DNA of 64,000 bases. Origin: Enterocytospora artemiae. Lineage: Eukaryota; Microsporidia. Below are positions 28,428 through 38,851 of the stretch, in pieces (the first letter of the stretch is position 1; the number at the start of each line of letters is the position of its first letter). Position numbers and translations under genes: made by a program. Location: assembly GCA_038659295.1 (NCBI GenBank), contig JASNGC010000005.1, forward strand, positions 186,001-250,000, in the 5' to 3' direction. The notes under the pieces were generated by a model that was not told the origin of the DNA, did no database searches, and worked only from the letters and a program-made list of their open reading frames with translations.

Positions 28428-30140
28428 TTAAAAGTGAACATATTCAACCTGTTCATTACCTGTAATTCTACATTTGATTCTCTCATCGGTAAATACTATC
28501 CACCCATCCACTAAAACACACGTACTAGTTTTCATTAACTGTGCCAGCTTGGATTCCTTTTCTGTAAATTTCATTTCTATGTTATTCTTGGATTTGAAAT
28601 CTGTAATACTGAGTCTGCCTGTTAAAAAAAGCTTATTTTTTATTACATTCAGACTAGAATTGATTGATATATTGTAAAAGTCATTCTCTGATTGAATATA
28701 GAAATTTGATAGATCGTCGATCACACAATTGATATCTCTCGTGGGTGCAATTAAGAACTCTGTAGTATAGTTTCTGATTTCCATCCGTTGGCTTCTATTC
28801 AAAACAGATTCATTGTATCTGATGGCTCGATTATCCTGGCCTATATCTTCACATTCATGGAGTTTGCGATAAATCTCCATTATCTCTGATCTTGTATTTT
28901 CTGTTTTTATTTTGAATTGGATAGAATCCGCCTTCGAATAATATCTATTGTCAAATACCGGATTCTCCCTATCCAGCAACTCCACAATTTGTTGTTTCGA
29001 AAACATCTGAGGTATATTTTCGAACTTATCACAGAAAATTATCTTATTTCTATCTTTAAATCTATGGTTAATGTGCTCTATCACAACCAAATTCTTGTAT
29101 TTTCTTAGCGGAAATGGCTCTTCGTTCACCACCACACTTGTATCTATCCATTCTGTCTGTATATTTAATAGTAACATTAGCTTGTCAAAAATGCTTGATA
29201 CTATATATATTGGTATAGAAAATCCATCAATTATGGAAAGAATGTGAAATGTATAATCTATGAAGGTGGTTGTGAAATCTACAGGCAACCAAACTGTTAT
29301 TTGATGATTGTTTTTCATATCAGAAATCAATTTACTAAATCCAATTATTCCATCAGAAATGTCTTTCTTCGTCTTGGAGTTATTAACGCTTACTACCCCA
29401 TGACTGTTATAAATACTATACATTTCATGAACACTATCATTTAAAGAGTCTGTTATGTCCCTCTTGATATGCTCAAACTTATTTATTATTAGATAATCGG
29501 TATCCAATTTACCTGCTTTTACAGAAAATCTTTGTTTTTCAGAATAAGATGTTAGGTATATTAATGACTGAGTATTTGGGAAAACGACTCTATAATTTAT
29601 CCAACCAATATTTGTTCCGGCTGGAATTGCCTGGATTTTATATCCATTCAGGCAAATGATCTGGTTTAATTGTATAAAGTTGACATTTTCACAAAATCTA
29701 TCTAAATTCGCCTCATCAATCGATAATAACTCAACGATGGTGCTAGGATGGAATTCTTTTTGGTTTGGAGTCTCATAGTTCAAACTGGAGTCCTTATTAT
29801 TATATATGTCAAGCACCTCCTCATAATAGAGTACCTTTTCTTTATACTCTTCATATTTTAATAACATTTGTTCATAGACCAATTTGGTGCAATAAATTTT
29901 ACAATCTTCTTTAAGAAACAATATTCCCAACTGTTCTGAGTTCGTTAAAAAAATTCCATCTAAAATCACGGAGGGTTGTGAGACGTAAAATTTCAGAGGC
30001 TTCGGAGGACAATTGAAAGAAGGGATGGAAAAGTTCTTTCCATACATATCTGCAGGACAATCAAATTGAACTGAACAGGAAGTTGTGTTCATTCTATAAA
30101 ATGCAGTAGTGTGGACAGTGCATTTTTTAAAATTAGCCAT
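28428..30140 (-). CDS. Beta-CASP/metallo-beta-lactamase-like protein, CPSF100/INTS9 type
   Basis: Layout suggests the inactive member of the CPSF nuclease pair: N-terminal block FLTNSEQLGILFLKEDCKIY-CTKL (the 'VYATxPT' position), then GYKIQAIPAGTNIGWINYRV, which matches the family's YxxGxxxGxxxW motif, then SLIYLTSYSEKQRF. The HxHxDH zinc motif of active CPSF73 is not present. CPSF100 (Cft2/Ydh1) partners CPSF73 in pre-mRNA 3' cleavage, so a structural role is expected. INTS9 is an alternative, but Integrator is not expected in fungi. 570 residues; yeast Cft2 is about 860. CCCC at 30143-30146 precedes the ATG. Confidence 0.5.
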   Translation of the reverse strand: MANFKKCTVHTTAFYRMNTTSCSVQFDCPADMYGKNFSIPSFNCPPKPLKFYVSQPSVILDGIFLTNSEQLGILFLKEDCKIYCTKLVYEQMLLKYEEYKEKVLYYEEVLDIYNNKDSSLNYETPNQKEFHPSTIVELLSIDEANLDRFCENVNFIQLNQIICLNGYKIQAIPAGTNIGWINYRVVFPNTQSLIYLTSYSEKQRFSVKAGKLDTDYLIINKFEHIKRDITDSLNDSVHEMYSIYNSHGVVSVNNSKTKKDISDGIIGFSKLISDMKNNHQITVWLPVDFTTTFIDYTFHILSIIDGFSIPIYIVSSIFDKLMLLLNIQTEWIDTSVVVNEEPFPLRKYKNLVVIEHINHRFKDRNKIIFCDKFENIPQMFSKQQIVELLDRENPVFDNRYYSKADSIQFKIKTENTRSEIMEIYRKLHECEDIGQDNRAIRYNESVLNRSQRMEIRNYTTEFLIAPTRDINCVIDDLSNFYIQSENDFYNISINSSLNVIKNKLFLTGRLSITDFKSKNNIEMKFTEKESKLAQLMKTSTCVLVDGWIVFTDERIKCRITGNEQVEYVHF

Positions 30141-30787
30141 TAGGGGAGGTTAAATCCTGCGATGCCTAAGGAAGTTCCATTGAAAGCAGTAATATTCTTC
30201 CATTAAAAGTTTACCAATAGATATAGCTATCTTGGCGATTTATGTATTTCCCTGTTCATATTAAACAAGAAATAAGAGCCATTATCTGTATATGTGTATT
30301 GCACAAGTATTTTAGTAAGAAATACATTAATGGAAGAATATATCGTAGTAATCACTGTAGCTCTGGGTTCCTAAATTACCTTCTTAGAACAAAGCACTTT
30401 GAATAATTAATTGCAACAAGTTAATTTTAGGATGATTTACAGGTCCATATTGGGGTAAAGAATATTGACTGCCATCGACATTTTAATTCCTTTGGTTGAG
30501 TATATATCTCAGTTTCGTATTCCAAATCTTGCTCACTACTATTGTATTGCTGATTAATAGCATCATAAGGGACATATATGATCTACATAGTGAAGGAAGT
30601 CCAGCTGTTGTACATTCTAATGGTGTAATGGATGATTTTCATCTTATGACATTATAATAGCAAAATTAGGAATTCTTCATCAATAATATATCCATAAACA
30701 ATCTGTTTCACAACAAGCATTTCTTAGTAATCTCTTTTTTCATGGTATTTATTATAATTTAACTTTTCATAGCCCAATTTTTCATAA
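30141..30787. other. 647-bp divergent intergenic region
   Basis: Shared upstream of the CPSF100-like gene (minus) and the Sec15-like gene (plus). Motifs: CCCC for the former at 30143-30146 (minus strand), CCC for the latter at 30773-30775. No RNA gene or long frame seen. Confidence 0.4.
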
Positions 30788-32641
30788 ATGAAATTCTTGT
30801 CAATCCACGAAAATTTTTTAAAAAATAATTTGAACAATCCAAAGAAAGATGAATGTATTGTCAACCTTACGAAACAGATTGAAAACCTGGAAACAAGTAT
30901 GTATGAGGAGCTTAATCATGGATACTTGAATGTAATAAACAAATGTAATCAGTTGGAGTTTTTAACTAAAAGAATTGAAGAAATTAAAGAGATAACATCG
31001 GAGTTTATAAAAACGACCCAAGAAATAGTTTTGAGAACAGCAAGCGTGTCAGAGGAGGGTGAAGTTGTCAAAAGAAGCATAGAAAGGTTGAGCGAAATCA
31101 AAAGGGAATTTACATTTATCAGAGATTTCCTGATGATGGGTAATGGCGGTGCATCAGAGAATTCAGATCGAATTATAGAAAAAAATGATGTGAACACCGA
31201 GCTTGTTCGTTTTGATACTGGTAAGAATGGGTCTTTAACATCCTCATACTATAAAACGGTTCAAAATTTGAAATTTATGGAAAGGATGCTGGGATATCTA
31301 AAAAAATATAATTTCTATACATCCTTAAATACTATTTATAGAAATTACTATAATGTATTCATTGACGAAATTAAAAAATCAATATCCGATTGGATTAGAC
31401 ATATTGATTTCTATGCAATTGGTAAAAGACTTGTAAATATTAACTTCAAATTTCAAATATTCGATGACATTTCTCGGATAAGAAAGGAAATAATTAACAA
31501 AAAATTCTTGAAGATATACTACGCTTCGAAAGAATTGCAACTAGGAGCAACTGTAGTGGAAAGAATAAATTGTGAAAGAGAAATCCTTGTGAATATTGAT
31601 GGAAAAGTTAAAAGATATCATGAAAGTACTATAGATGCGGCCCACACCACATCGAAACATGATTCAACAAAACGAGGAGGTTATTCTCTGAACGATAATG
31701 TTTCTAAATTAAGTATAATGTCGACTCCCAAACCAGAACCCACTAAAGATAACACTCAGGGATATATTTCAAGAAGCTTAGGAGGTGTTTCAAAATCAAT
31801 TTTAGACAATAATGATTCTGTATCGGAGGGATTTTTTTATTTAACGGGAAATATTGTGTTGAGTCATTGCTTAATTGAATTTTTCCCAGATTGCAAATCA
31901 TTCTTTGATGAAATATTCGACCAGATTGATCAGTTTAATTTTGACGATTATGATATTATTAAAAGCACAATAATCCCTTTGAAACAGCTTATTACATTAT
32001 TGAATGCTGACACAGAGAAACTTGACGAAATTATTGGAAAAGTGGCATATAAATATTTGGAAAGACGAAGGGGTAATGATGCTGGAATTGACTATTTGAA
32101 ATCGTATATTGACGATGCAATACATTTTTTAAGTCAAATTACACAGGTTAGCAATGAGTTGGATGAACTGCTTGTCCAAAGAATTGACAATCTTCTAGTA
32201 GATTATTATGCAGAGAGCATTCAAGATCGATCGATTAAAAGTAACCGTGATGATGAGGTTAATACTCATACTAGCAGTATTTTTAAGGATGTGTCAGATC
32301 ATAGCATTTCACCGGACGACTTTTGTATTTTGGAAGAGGATATTTTGGGTATTTTGAATCATTTGAAAGGCAAGAAAGATTTTTTTGAGGTTCAAAACTA
32401 TCAAATCGAGTATGTTTTAATGCAGAAGGGCACAGAATTTATAAATGAAAAAGCAGAAAAAATATTGAATAACAGAGATATAAATAGTATTATTAAAGAA
32501 TTAGTTAATATAAGAAAATTTATGAATGATAAATATAGAAAGTCCTTAGTCAGAGTAATAGAAGGAGAATTAGTTGGTCATTATTCCGGAGATGACTTGG
32601 AGCTGTTTAGAGATGCAATAAGACGCAACTATAGTGTATAG
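30788..32641 (+). CDS. SEC15: Exocyst subunit Sec15-like protein
   Basis: The N-terminal 125 residues are helical with coiled-coil spacing (ELNHGYLNVINKCNQLEFLT onward). A repeat resembling Sec15 follows: FMERMLGYLKKYNFYTSLNT-YRNY and IGKRLVNINFKFQ, then GFFYLTGNIVLSHCL, matching the Sec15 segment 'FFxIEDxV'. Sec15 is the exocyst subunit that binds Rab/Sec4 GTPase on vesicles. The C-terminal bundle is present but divergent. It has 617 residues, against 910 in yeast. Similarity is read by eye and moderate; another tethering-complex subunit (CATCHR family) is the main alternative. Start ATG follows a CCC at 30773-30775. Confidence 0.45.
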   Translation: MKFLSIHENFLKNNLNNPKKDECIVNLTKQIENLETSMYEELNHGYLNVINKCNQLEFLTKRIEEIKEITSEFIKTTQEIVLRTASVSEEGEVVKRSIERLSEIKREFTFIRDFLMMGNGGASENSDRIIEKNDVNTELVRFDTGKNGSLTSSYYKTVQNLKFMERMLGYLKKYNFYTSLNTIYRNYYNVFIDEIKKSISDWIRHIDFYAIGKRLVNINFKFQIFDDISRIRKEIINKKFLKIYYASKELQLGATVVERINCEREILVNIDGKVKRYHESTIDAAHTTSKHDSTKRGGYSLNDNVSKLSIMSTPKPEPTKDNTQGYISRSLGGVSKSILDNNDSVSEGFFYLTGNIVLSHCLIEFFPDCKSFFDEIFDQIDQFNFDDYDIIKSTIIPLKQLITLLNADTEKLDEIIGKVAYKYLERRRGNDAGIDYLKSYIDDAIHFLSQITQVSNELDELLVQRIDNLLVDYYAESIQDRSIKSNRDDEVNTHTSSIFKDVSDHSISPDDFCILEEDILGILNHLKGKKDFFEVQNYQIEYVLMQKGTEFINEKAEKILNNRDINSIIKELVNIRKFMNDKYRKSLVRVIEGELVGHYSGDDLELFRDAIRRNYSV

Positions 32642-33018
32642 GAGAAATTGAATATATTATTTTATATTGATGAAACTTTTGGTAATTGGTCAAAATGTAC
32701 TTTTATATAATATTGGTTATGTATTATGAATTTATAAATGACTTTGTTTTATCTGTAACTCACTATTTTTAATTATTTATCTGGCATAAAAATCACCTAT
32801 GATTACAGTAAGATATTTATCAACTGAGATATCATCGGTGATAACAAAAAAGTTCAGTATCAGTTATTATATACTTTCCTACGATATTAAGAAATAATTA
32901 ACTAAGAAGCACCAAAGGATTGACAATATCTTTTGATTTTTATAAGAATTACCAAGGTAAAAATTTATTAATTTCATACTATATCTGAAACGCTTATGAT
33001 AACATGGTCAAAAACAGT
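32642..33018. other. 377-bp convergent intergenic region
   Basis: 3' ends of the Sec15-like and UPF2-like genes face each other. AT-rich; no other feature seen. Confidence 0.35.
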
Positions 33019-35505
33019 CTATTCTATCTGTGACATTAATCTCATTTCAGTTTCAAACGAATCCTCTTCAACATTATCAAAATTAATTGTATAATTATTG
33101 ATATGAGAAAATGTAAAAAATAATCCTCTGGTTTCATCATTTAATATGGACAATTTAGACTCAATCATGCTTAGATAATATTTTTTAATATCTATGGGTA
33201 AATTAGCAATCAATACAATGATAGCTCGATTTTTGATATTCAGGTCATAAATATTATCGGTAATGTCATGCACAATCTCATGAATTTTTGTGGCATAACC
33301 AGAGTATTGTGAAGTAGTGGACAATACGTTGGAATGTAGGCGGCTAGAAATACTACTGCGTGTGTAAGTTTCTTCGTCGTAACAAATGGGAAGCTTTATC
33401 CTGATATTAGGTTTTCTGACCATACTGTTGATTTTGTCAGGCTCAATTAACATTGCAATGATTTCTAAGTATTTATAAAACAAAACCTTAGAATGTTTTA
33501 AGGCAGGTGCTAAAGATAAAATATAAATGTCGAGCATATATCCACAATTATATTTGATAATGCACTGTACAATTAATTCTGGACAGTGAAATAGCTTTGG
33601 TTGTAGAAATAAAAGCGAAAAAAACTTTTTATTGGGAATATCCAGACTCGAATTTTGTTCAAATAATATGTTGGTATTATTATTAATAAACCCAATATAT
33701 CCAAGTAAATTTCCTTGTAAAGGCTGGGGATTAAAGATGAAATCCAATATTTCATCAATTTTCGTAGATATTGGGACGCCACTAGCATTGTTGTTCAAAT
33801 TATTTGTGTTGTTATGATTGGTCAAAGTAGTATTTTGCTTGATTGTTTTTAACTTCTCCAAATATAACCTTGCAAATTCATTTGTTTCTCGTTTCCATAG
33901 CCAAAATCTCCCTGAGTTTTGAAGAATAATCTTTACTAATTTTAAATTGTCCATCCCAAGACTGTTGACAAATTGTATCAGGTCTTTAACACTGACAGCA
34001 TTGAACTTGAATAACTCAAGGTAGATCAACAGTTCCGAGATAATCTTCGGGGTTATATTAAAATGATAGTAGGTGTTAGAAGATTCTGTTTTCCTATCCA
34101 CCTGTTTGTTACTTTCAAATGATCGATGGATACTTTCGATAAAATCACTCTTAATTTTGCTCTGAGAAATAATTCTAGCAACTGCTGGAATCAGATATTC
34201 CTTTTGGGCCAATTTTAGAAGCTGCTTAGAACTTAAATTTTCGGTGACCAAACTGTCCAAAACTACTGGATCATAAAAGAAGTTGGCAATGATCTTGTAA
34301 ATGCTATCAGTTTGAAATTCTAAATTTTTAAGCGTAATTTGATCTGTTTCATTGTACAAACCAGTTGCATTACTTGCAGATGGTTCATAAAAATCAAATT
34401 CATGAGGGGATGGTGTAATGATTTCGACATACCTGGATATCGTAATTAGACTGCGATCTGTTTTGGTCTTTGATATTATGAAATTGTATAAGTCTACATT
34501 TGATTCTGAAATATTTGACTCATCCCTCAAAAAAAATTCCAAAACTGATTTGAAATGATGGATTAAGTTCTCCGAAATGTAGAAAGTAGATGGGTTATTT
34601 TTAGTATTGTCTTCATTCTCAGGATGTTTGGCCATACTAACTTCGGAATAACCTGGATTGTGTAAAGGTGAGCCATTATTTCCAGCCCTAGAACAGTCAC
34701 AGTTCAAAATTTGATCTTCTATTGGAAAACTTCTCAATAAATAATAAACAAAACTAACAATCATGTTTTCATTATTGTTATAATTTTTTAGTATAGAAGT
34801 TATGGAGGAATCCATTTTTTTCTTAAATTCCACCTTGTCCCTGTGCATCAGAAAACAAACCTCCACGGCTAAACATCCAAATGTCCAATACTCTTGAAAA
34901 TGTTTTTTGATTGCAACTGTCAAATCATTCATAAATGTAGAATCGTTTGATAACAGATATATTAGTGGCACAAGATTATGAATTCTCTCGACTAAGTTAT
35001 CACACCTCACAGATGTATCATTTACTGCTTCAGGCTTTATTAAGCCATCATTCTTAGATACTTTAACAATATCGTTTCTAGTGGTTGCAAGATCTTCCAG
35101 TGATACATCACTTTTGTTGTTAATTTCTTCATTGGGCTGACTCCTACTTACATCTTTTTTTATCAGAAGTATTATATTGTTTGTAATTTCTTTTGAAAAT
35201 TTTTTCAAATTTTCGTTACTTAACTGATTAATAATCTCGTTAGTATTTGAAGAATTAATTTGCCTAATTCTATTAATAATCCCTAACTTCTTTTTTAAAA
35301 CACTGTTAGTCGAGGGAAATGACTCCAAAACTTTGAGTTTTGATCTTTCTAGAGGCAAGGATCCGTGGCTCTTTGACGCTGCAGAATCAAGTGGATTGCA
35401 TTTATCACAACTATCTTGGGTATAGCAATTTGAATTATCAAAAAGACCTCCTTTATTCTCCTCTATACCACAATTAATGTTAGTAGAATAGGCGCTCTTA
35501 TTCAT
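33019..35505 (-). CDS. UPF2/Nmd2-like MIF4G protein
   Basis: Mostly helical 828-residue protein. The best landmark is in the middle: LLIYLELFKFNAVSVKDLIQ, then LKLVKIILQNSGRFWLWKR and later EILDFIFNPQPL, in the spacing of the second MIF4G domain of UPF2 ('FIGEL-KF ... LLENCGRF ... RMK-LLE ... NAFYLCNPP'). UPF2 links UPF1 and UPF3 in nonsense-mediated decay. The third MIF4G domain and UPF1-binding C-terminus are not clearly visible, and low-complexity Asn/Ser segments break it up. A different MIF4G protein is possible. CCC (GGG at 35510-35512) lies just upstream of the ATG. Confidence 0.45.
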   Translation of the reverse strand: MNKSAYSTNINCGIEENKGGLFDNSNCYTQDSCDKCNPLDSAASKSHGSLPLERSKLKVLESFPSTNSVLKKKLGIINRIRQINSSNTNEIINQLSNENLKKFSKEITNNIILLIKKDVSRSQPNEEINNKSDVSLEDLATTRNDIVKVSKNDGLIKPEAVNDTSVRCDNLVERIHNLVPLIYLLSNDSTFMNDLTVAIKKHFQEYWTFGCLAVEVCFLMHRDKVEFKKKMDSSITSILKNYNNNENMIVSFVYYLLRSFPIEDQILNCDCSRAGNNGSPLHNPGYSEVSMAKHPENEDNTKNNPSTFYISENLIHHFKSVLEFFLRDESNISESNVDLYNFIISKTKTDRSLITISRYVEIITPSPHEFDFYEPSASNATGLYNETDQITLKNLEFQTDSIYKIIANFFYDPVVLDSLVTENLSSKQLLKLAQKEYLIPAVARIISQSKIKSDFIESIHRSFESNKQVDRKTESSNTYYHFNITPKIISELLIYLELFKFNAVSVKDLIQFVNSLGMDNLKLVKIILQNSGRFWLWKRETNEFARLYLEKLKTIKQNTTLTNHNNTNNLNNNASGVPISTKIDEILDFIFNPQPLQGNLLGYIGFINNNTNILFEQNSSLDIPNKKFFSLLFLQPKLFHCPELIVQCIIKYNCGYMLDIYILSLAPALKHSKVLFYKYLEIIAMLIEPDKINSMVRKPNIRIKLPICYDEETYTRSSISSRLHSNVLSTTSQYSGYATKIHEIVHDITDNIYDLNIKNRAIIVLIANLPIDIKKYYLSMIESKLSILNDETRGLFFTFSHINNYTINFDNVEEDSFETEMRLMSQIE

Positions 35506-36016
35506 GTGTGGGTAAACTAAAGATCTAATAATTTGTGTAAAAAAATTTCCAAGATTGAGACTTTAAACATTGTGAGTGTCAAGAAGATAAAATCAATAGT
35601 ATTGTAGTATTATATACGGGTCTCTTTGGGAATATAAGCAGAGTGGTGCTTCAGGTGGATAAATTTTGGATGAAAAAAGTGTATTTAGTGAGCATTATGT
35701 GTTTACGATAATATAGTGCACATTAGAAGAACTAAATTCAGTATGAACAAGAATATCCACTAGAAATCCCTCGGCTTGTACAGTGATTATACAATTTATA
35801 GTAGTCGGTAAAATAGGGATGTTTGAAGTAAATTTATTAAATTACCATATAAAAAAGCAGTATTATCACGTAAATGAGGATGGTATAGTTAATAATTTTC
35901 AAACTTTGATATTAAAATGCAAAAAATTCGTGTAATGTATTCGTCCCTTTATTTATATTTGATCTAAAATTATTAGTCAATAATGGAAGGTTTTCTATTT
36001 CCCCTAAATCCGATCC
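35506..36016. other. 511-bp divergent intergenic region
   Basis: Shared upstream of the UPF2-like gene (minus) and a membrane-protein gene (plus). It includes the CCC motif of the former at 35510-35512 and CCCC of the latter at 36001-36004. Nothing else seen. Confidence 0.4.
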
Positions 36017-37261
36017 ATGCTTCTAACTATCATTTATTTCTGGACCATTACGTGCTCTAAGTTATTTATGGATAGATTTTATTGCCAGTATACTACTCTA
36101 CTTCCAATCGAGTCCTTGAATAATATACTGTACTATGAGAAGCAGCCCTTGTTTCCATTTTTCGATTCTCATAACAGCATTTGCGGTTATAGGATAGCTG
36201 ATGGGATAGAAATACCTACAATCCAGCTGGAGTATGATAAATTAAGGCCCTTGGTGGCATCTATAGCACTAGAAAACAATAAGATAGTCAATCTTGAAAT
36301 AAAAACAATCAAAGACAGCTCATTTGAAAAATATTTTCATGGAATTGAGAAGTATGATGTATTACAATTAAAGTCACAGATTTTGGATTTTTACGAAAGA
36401 AACTGTACCACTGAATCGATTTTGATTGAAAATAAGAACTATTGTTACGATACTTACAATGGAATGGCATTTGTGTATCTTACGGCAATGCACAGAAATC
36501 CAACCTTTAAAGTAGAAAGAAAATTGAATGATGTCAAGTGCACATATTTATTTGATACAAAAAACCATGTTTTAAATCAGATAGATGAAGATTTTTATTC
36601 TCAGGATAATCTATCAAAATTTACCATGATACCTAAGAAAGTTTTAGCACCATCCAAAGAATTTCTTTGGATAAAGGATTTTCAAAAGAATGAAACGAAA
36701 GAAGGGTTAGGTGAGTTAGTAAACCACTTGATATCGTTTCTGGAATGTATTAAATCAGAAATTGGGGATGTATCAAAATCTGCAAGGCCGACTACAGAAT
36801 TACTAGCATTGTTTGAAACGTCTTTATTCTTTCAGAAAATGCTAAGTTGTATTTCATGGAATAAAATCACGACATATGATAAGTTTTTGGGAGAGGCCAT
36901 CGACATAACTGATACTTTATTTAAATATTTGGGATTCTCAGAGGAGATAATTGACAAATACAATATCCAAAACAATATTCCTTTAATAAACATTCGATCA
37001 AGAACATTTGAAAAATATGATCTCATTGAGGCCGGATATAGGTCGATTGAAAATGCCTTGGAAGATATTATCCACATGATTGAACCAAACACAGATGTCA
37101 AAACCAAATCTGGTGCCGAGGAAATCGCCAAAACAGAAGATATGGATGGAATATTTCCATACAATTGTTATATTATATTTGTATTGTTTTTGCTTGTATT
37201 ACCTATAATATCTTACCTCCTGATCACGAGACTATCAAAAATGAAAAGCTTTCTGTGGTGA
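36017..37261 (+). CDS. Secreted/ER-type membrane protein, unknown function
   Basis: Starts with a hydrophobic signal-like segment (MLLTIIYFWTITCSKLF) and ends with a strong transmembrane helix (IIFVLFLLVLPIISYLL) followed by a short basic tail, so type I membrane topology is likely. The 370-residue lumenal body includes single Cys residues and two potential N-glycosylation sequons (for example NCT), though the pathway may be absent. No repeat or known domain is seen. CCCC at 36001-36004 precedes the ATG. I do not recognise it; surface or ER residence cannot be distinguished. Confidence 0.7.
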   Translation: MLLTIIYFWTITCSKLFMDRFYCQYTTLLPIESLNNILYYEKQPLFPFFDSHNSICGYRIADGIEIPTIQLEYDKLRPLVASIALENNKIVNLEIKTIKDSSFEKYFHGIEKYDVLQLKSQILDFYERNCTTESILIENKNYCYDTYNGMAFVYLTAMHRNPTFKVERKLNDVKCTYLFDTKNHVLNQIDEDFYSQDNLSKFTMIPKKVLAPSKEFLWIKDFQKNETKEGLGELVNHLISFLECIKSEIGDVSKSARPTTELLALFETSLFFQKMLSCISWNKITTYDKFLGEAIDITDTLFKYLGFSEEIIDKYNIQNNIPLINIRSRTFEKYDLIEAGYRSIENALEDIIHMIEPNTDVKTKSGAEEIAKTEDMDGIFPYNCYIIFVLFLLVLPIISYLLITRLSKMKSFLW

Positions 37262-38049
37262 ATGTTTTTAAGGGGGTTTAATGAACCTCAATAAAATCAA
37301 ACTCCAGTAGCTGTTCTTAGTTATCGGTCTACAATAGGTATCCATAGAATATCAGAAAAGACATTTAAAATTAAAAGTTTAACATTTTATAGGCTCTGTA
37401 CAATATCACTAGTTATTACCGCATTTGGCCACACAAAACAAAAATCACCTACAACACTATATTAACTAAATTGTTTCGAGCATATGACCCTCAAAAGCAA
37501 AAACACCATTGAGTTCTTTTACTCGATGAGTATCTGAAACATGACTAACCATATCTCATCATGATTATGACTTAAGAGTTTCAGGGATAAAAATTTTCCA
37601 AATTTCATTAAGAAATGGTATGCGTGGCAAGAGTAATATTATAGCTATATGAAGATCTAGGACTTATATATTGCCACATTTTATATTCGGAAAATTTAGA
37701 AGAGATATTTAATACATGTTACTTATATCAAACAGATAATAACATTTAGAATAAGTATTAATCCATTAATTTGATTAATCACCTTTAAAGTTTTATTTAA
37801 AAAACTAGGCAATAGGAAACTTCACTTAAAAGTTGTAATCAAAGATATACCAAAAAAGTTAAGGATGGTTTGAAAACAACAACATATAACTTTCAGTCAT
37901 TGGATATGTTTAATACAATCAAGCCTCTTTATTAAAATCAGAATAAATCTTAAAAATCCACCCAATATAAATACTCCTCTTGAGATAACTCGTCGGAGTT
38001 AGATGGATATCAATATATTCTACCATTCATTTTTGATTTTAAGAAAGAT
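37262..38049. other. 788-bp intergenic region, the longest gene-free stretch
   Basis: Convergent space between the membrane-protein gene (plus strand) and SPC2 (minus strand). AT-rich, no ATG frame over 60 codons, no tRNA fold or tandem repeat found by eye. An unstructured RNA could be here but I have no evidence. Confidence 0.4.
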
Positions 38050-38553
38050 TTATTTTTCACCAATTAATTTTTCTAACTCTCTGATAAAGAGTTGATGATC
38101 CATCATTCCATCGTCATAAAATAGATCGTAGAGACTTTTGGTATATTTTATCGGTACAGGATTACTCTTTTTATAGATTAAAATAAGGTATATTGGGATT
38201 TCACTAATTTTTGTGGATATCTCAAAACTATCAAAAAAGAACCGTTGGTTCTCCAGGTATTCCACCATGTAAAAAAAACCATTTATAACAAAATATGTGA
38301 TTATTAAAACAGTAAGAAGGGTCCTTACAGTCTCAAACTCGTACTGCATGCTAATGAAACAAACCATTGTCCCTATTAATCCTGATATCAAACCAATAGT
38401 TAATCTGATGTTTTCATAAACAAATGACTGCTTATGTCCTTTTTCCCTTAAGAATTCACAGAGGGTATCGTCTAATAGTGCTTTTAGGTTTAGTAATGTG
38501 TAAACGTCCCCTTTTACCGGCCTCTTATCGTACTTCAGCAATAGTTTTTCCAT
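38050..38553 (-). CDS. SPC2: Signal peptidase complex subunit 2 (SPC25/SPC2)
   Basis: 167 residues with two transmembrane helices (about 52-70 and 78-98) after a polar N-terminus, and a lumenal-free C-terminal cytosolic domain. The segment FVYENIRLTIGL before TM1 and the C-terminal YTKSLYDLFYDDGMMDH match SPC25 ('DxRLxIc' and 'FTKSIAKFFDHSG'). SPC2 tunes the ER signal peptidase and its contact with Sec61. Length is close to yeast SPC2 (178). A run of 12 C residues touches the ATG. Confidence 0.85.
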   Translation of the reverse strand: MEKLLLKYDKRPVKGDVYTLLNLKALLDDTLCEFLREKGHKQSFVYENIRLTIGLISGLIGTMVCFISMQYEFETVRTLLTVLIITYFVINGFFYMVEYLENQRFFFDSFEISTKISEIPIYLILIYKKSNPVPIKYTKSLYDLFYDDGMMDHQLFIRELEKLIGEK

Positions 38554-38565
38554 GGGGGGGGGGGG
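38554..38565 (-). promoter_or_regulatory. C12 tract adjoining the SPC2 start codon
   Basis: Twelve consecutive G on the plus strand, i.e. CCCCCCCCCCCC directly before ATG on the coding strand. It occupies the place of the CCC motif of other genes but is much longer, and is an outlier in an AT-rich sequence. Confidence 0.6.
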
Positions 38566-38851
38566 AAAACTCCAAACAATAAAAAGAAAGAAATTAGTTA
38601 TTTAGAATATGCAAGCTTAAATTTATTTAGTTATGAGCTCCCGACTCGTGAACAATATAGAGAAAATTAACAGTACACTTATTCATGAAATCTCAATGAA
38701 CAAATGATCTTTACAAACATTGGATAATTGTCAAAAATTCACTAAATACTGACTCATAATTTGCTTGAGTATACAGAAAGTAATATAAGGTTATTTAAAC
38801 AATTTGGTAGCATAGATATTAAATAAATTTCTTATCTTTATTTTTTCATCC

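Noticed and set aside
28428..30140. Integrator subunit INTS9
   Set aside because: The motif fits INTS9 almost as well as CPSF100, but no Integrator complex is expected in this lineage; left as family-level call.
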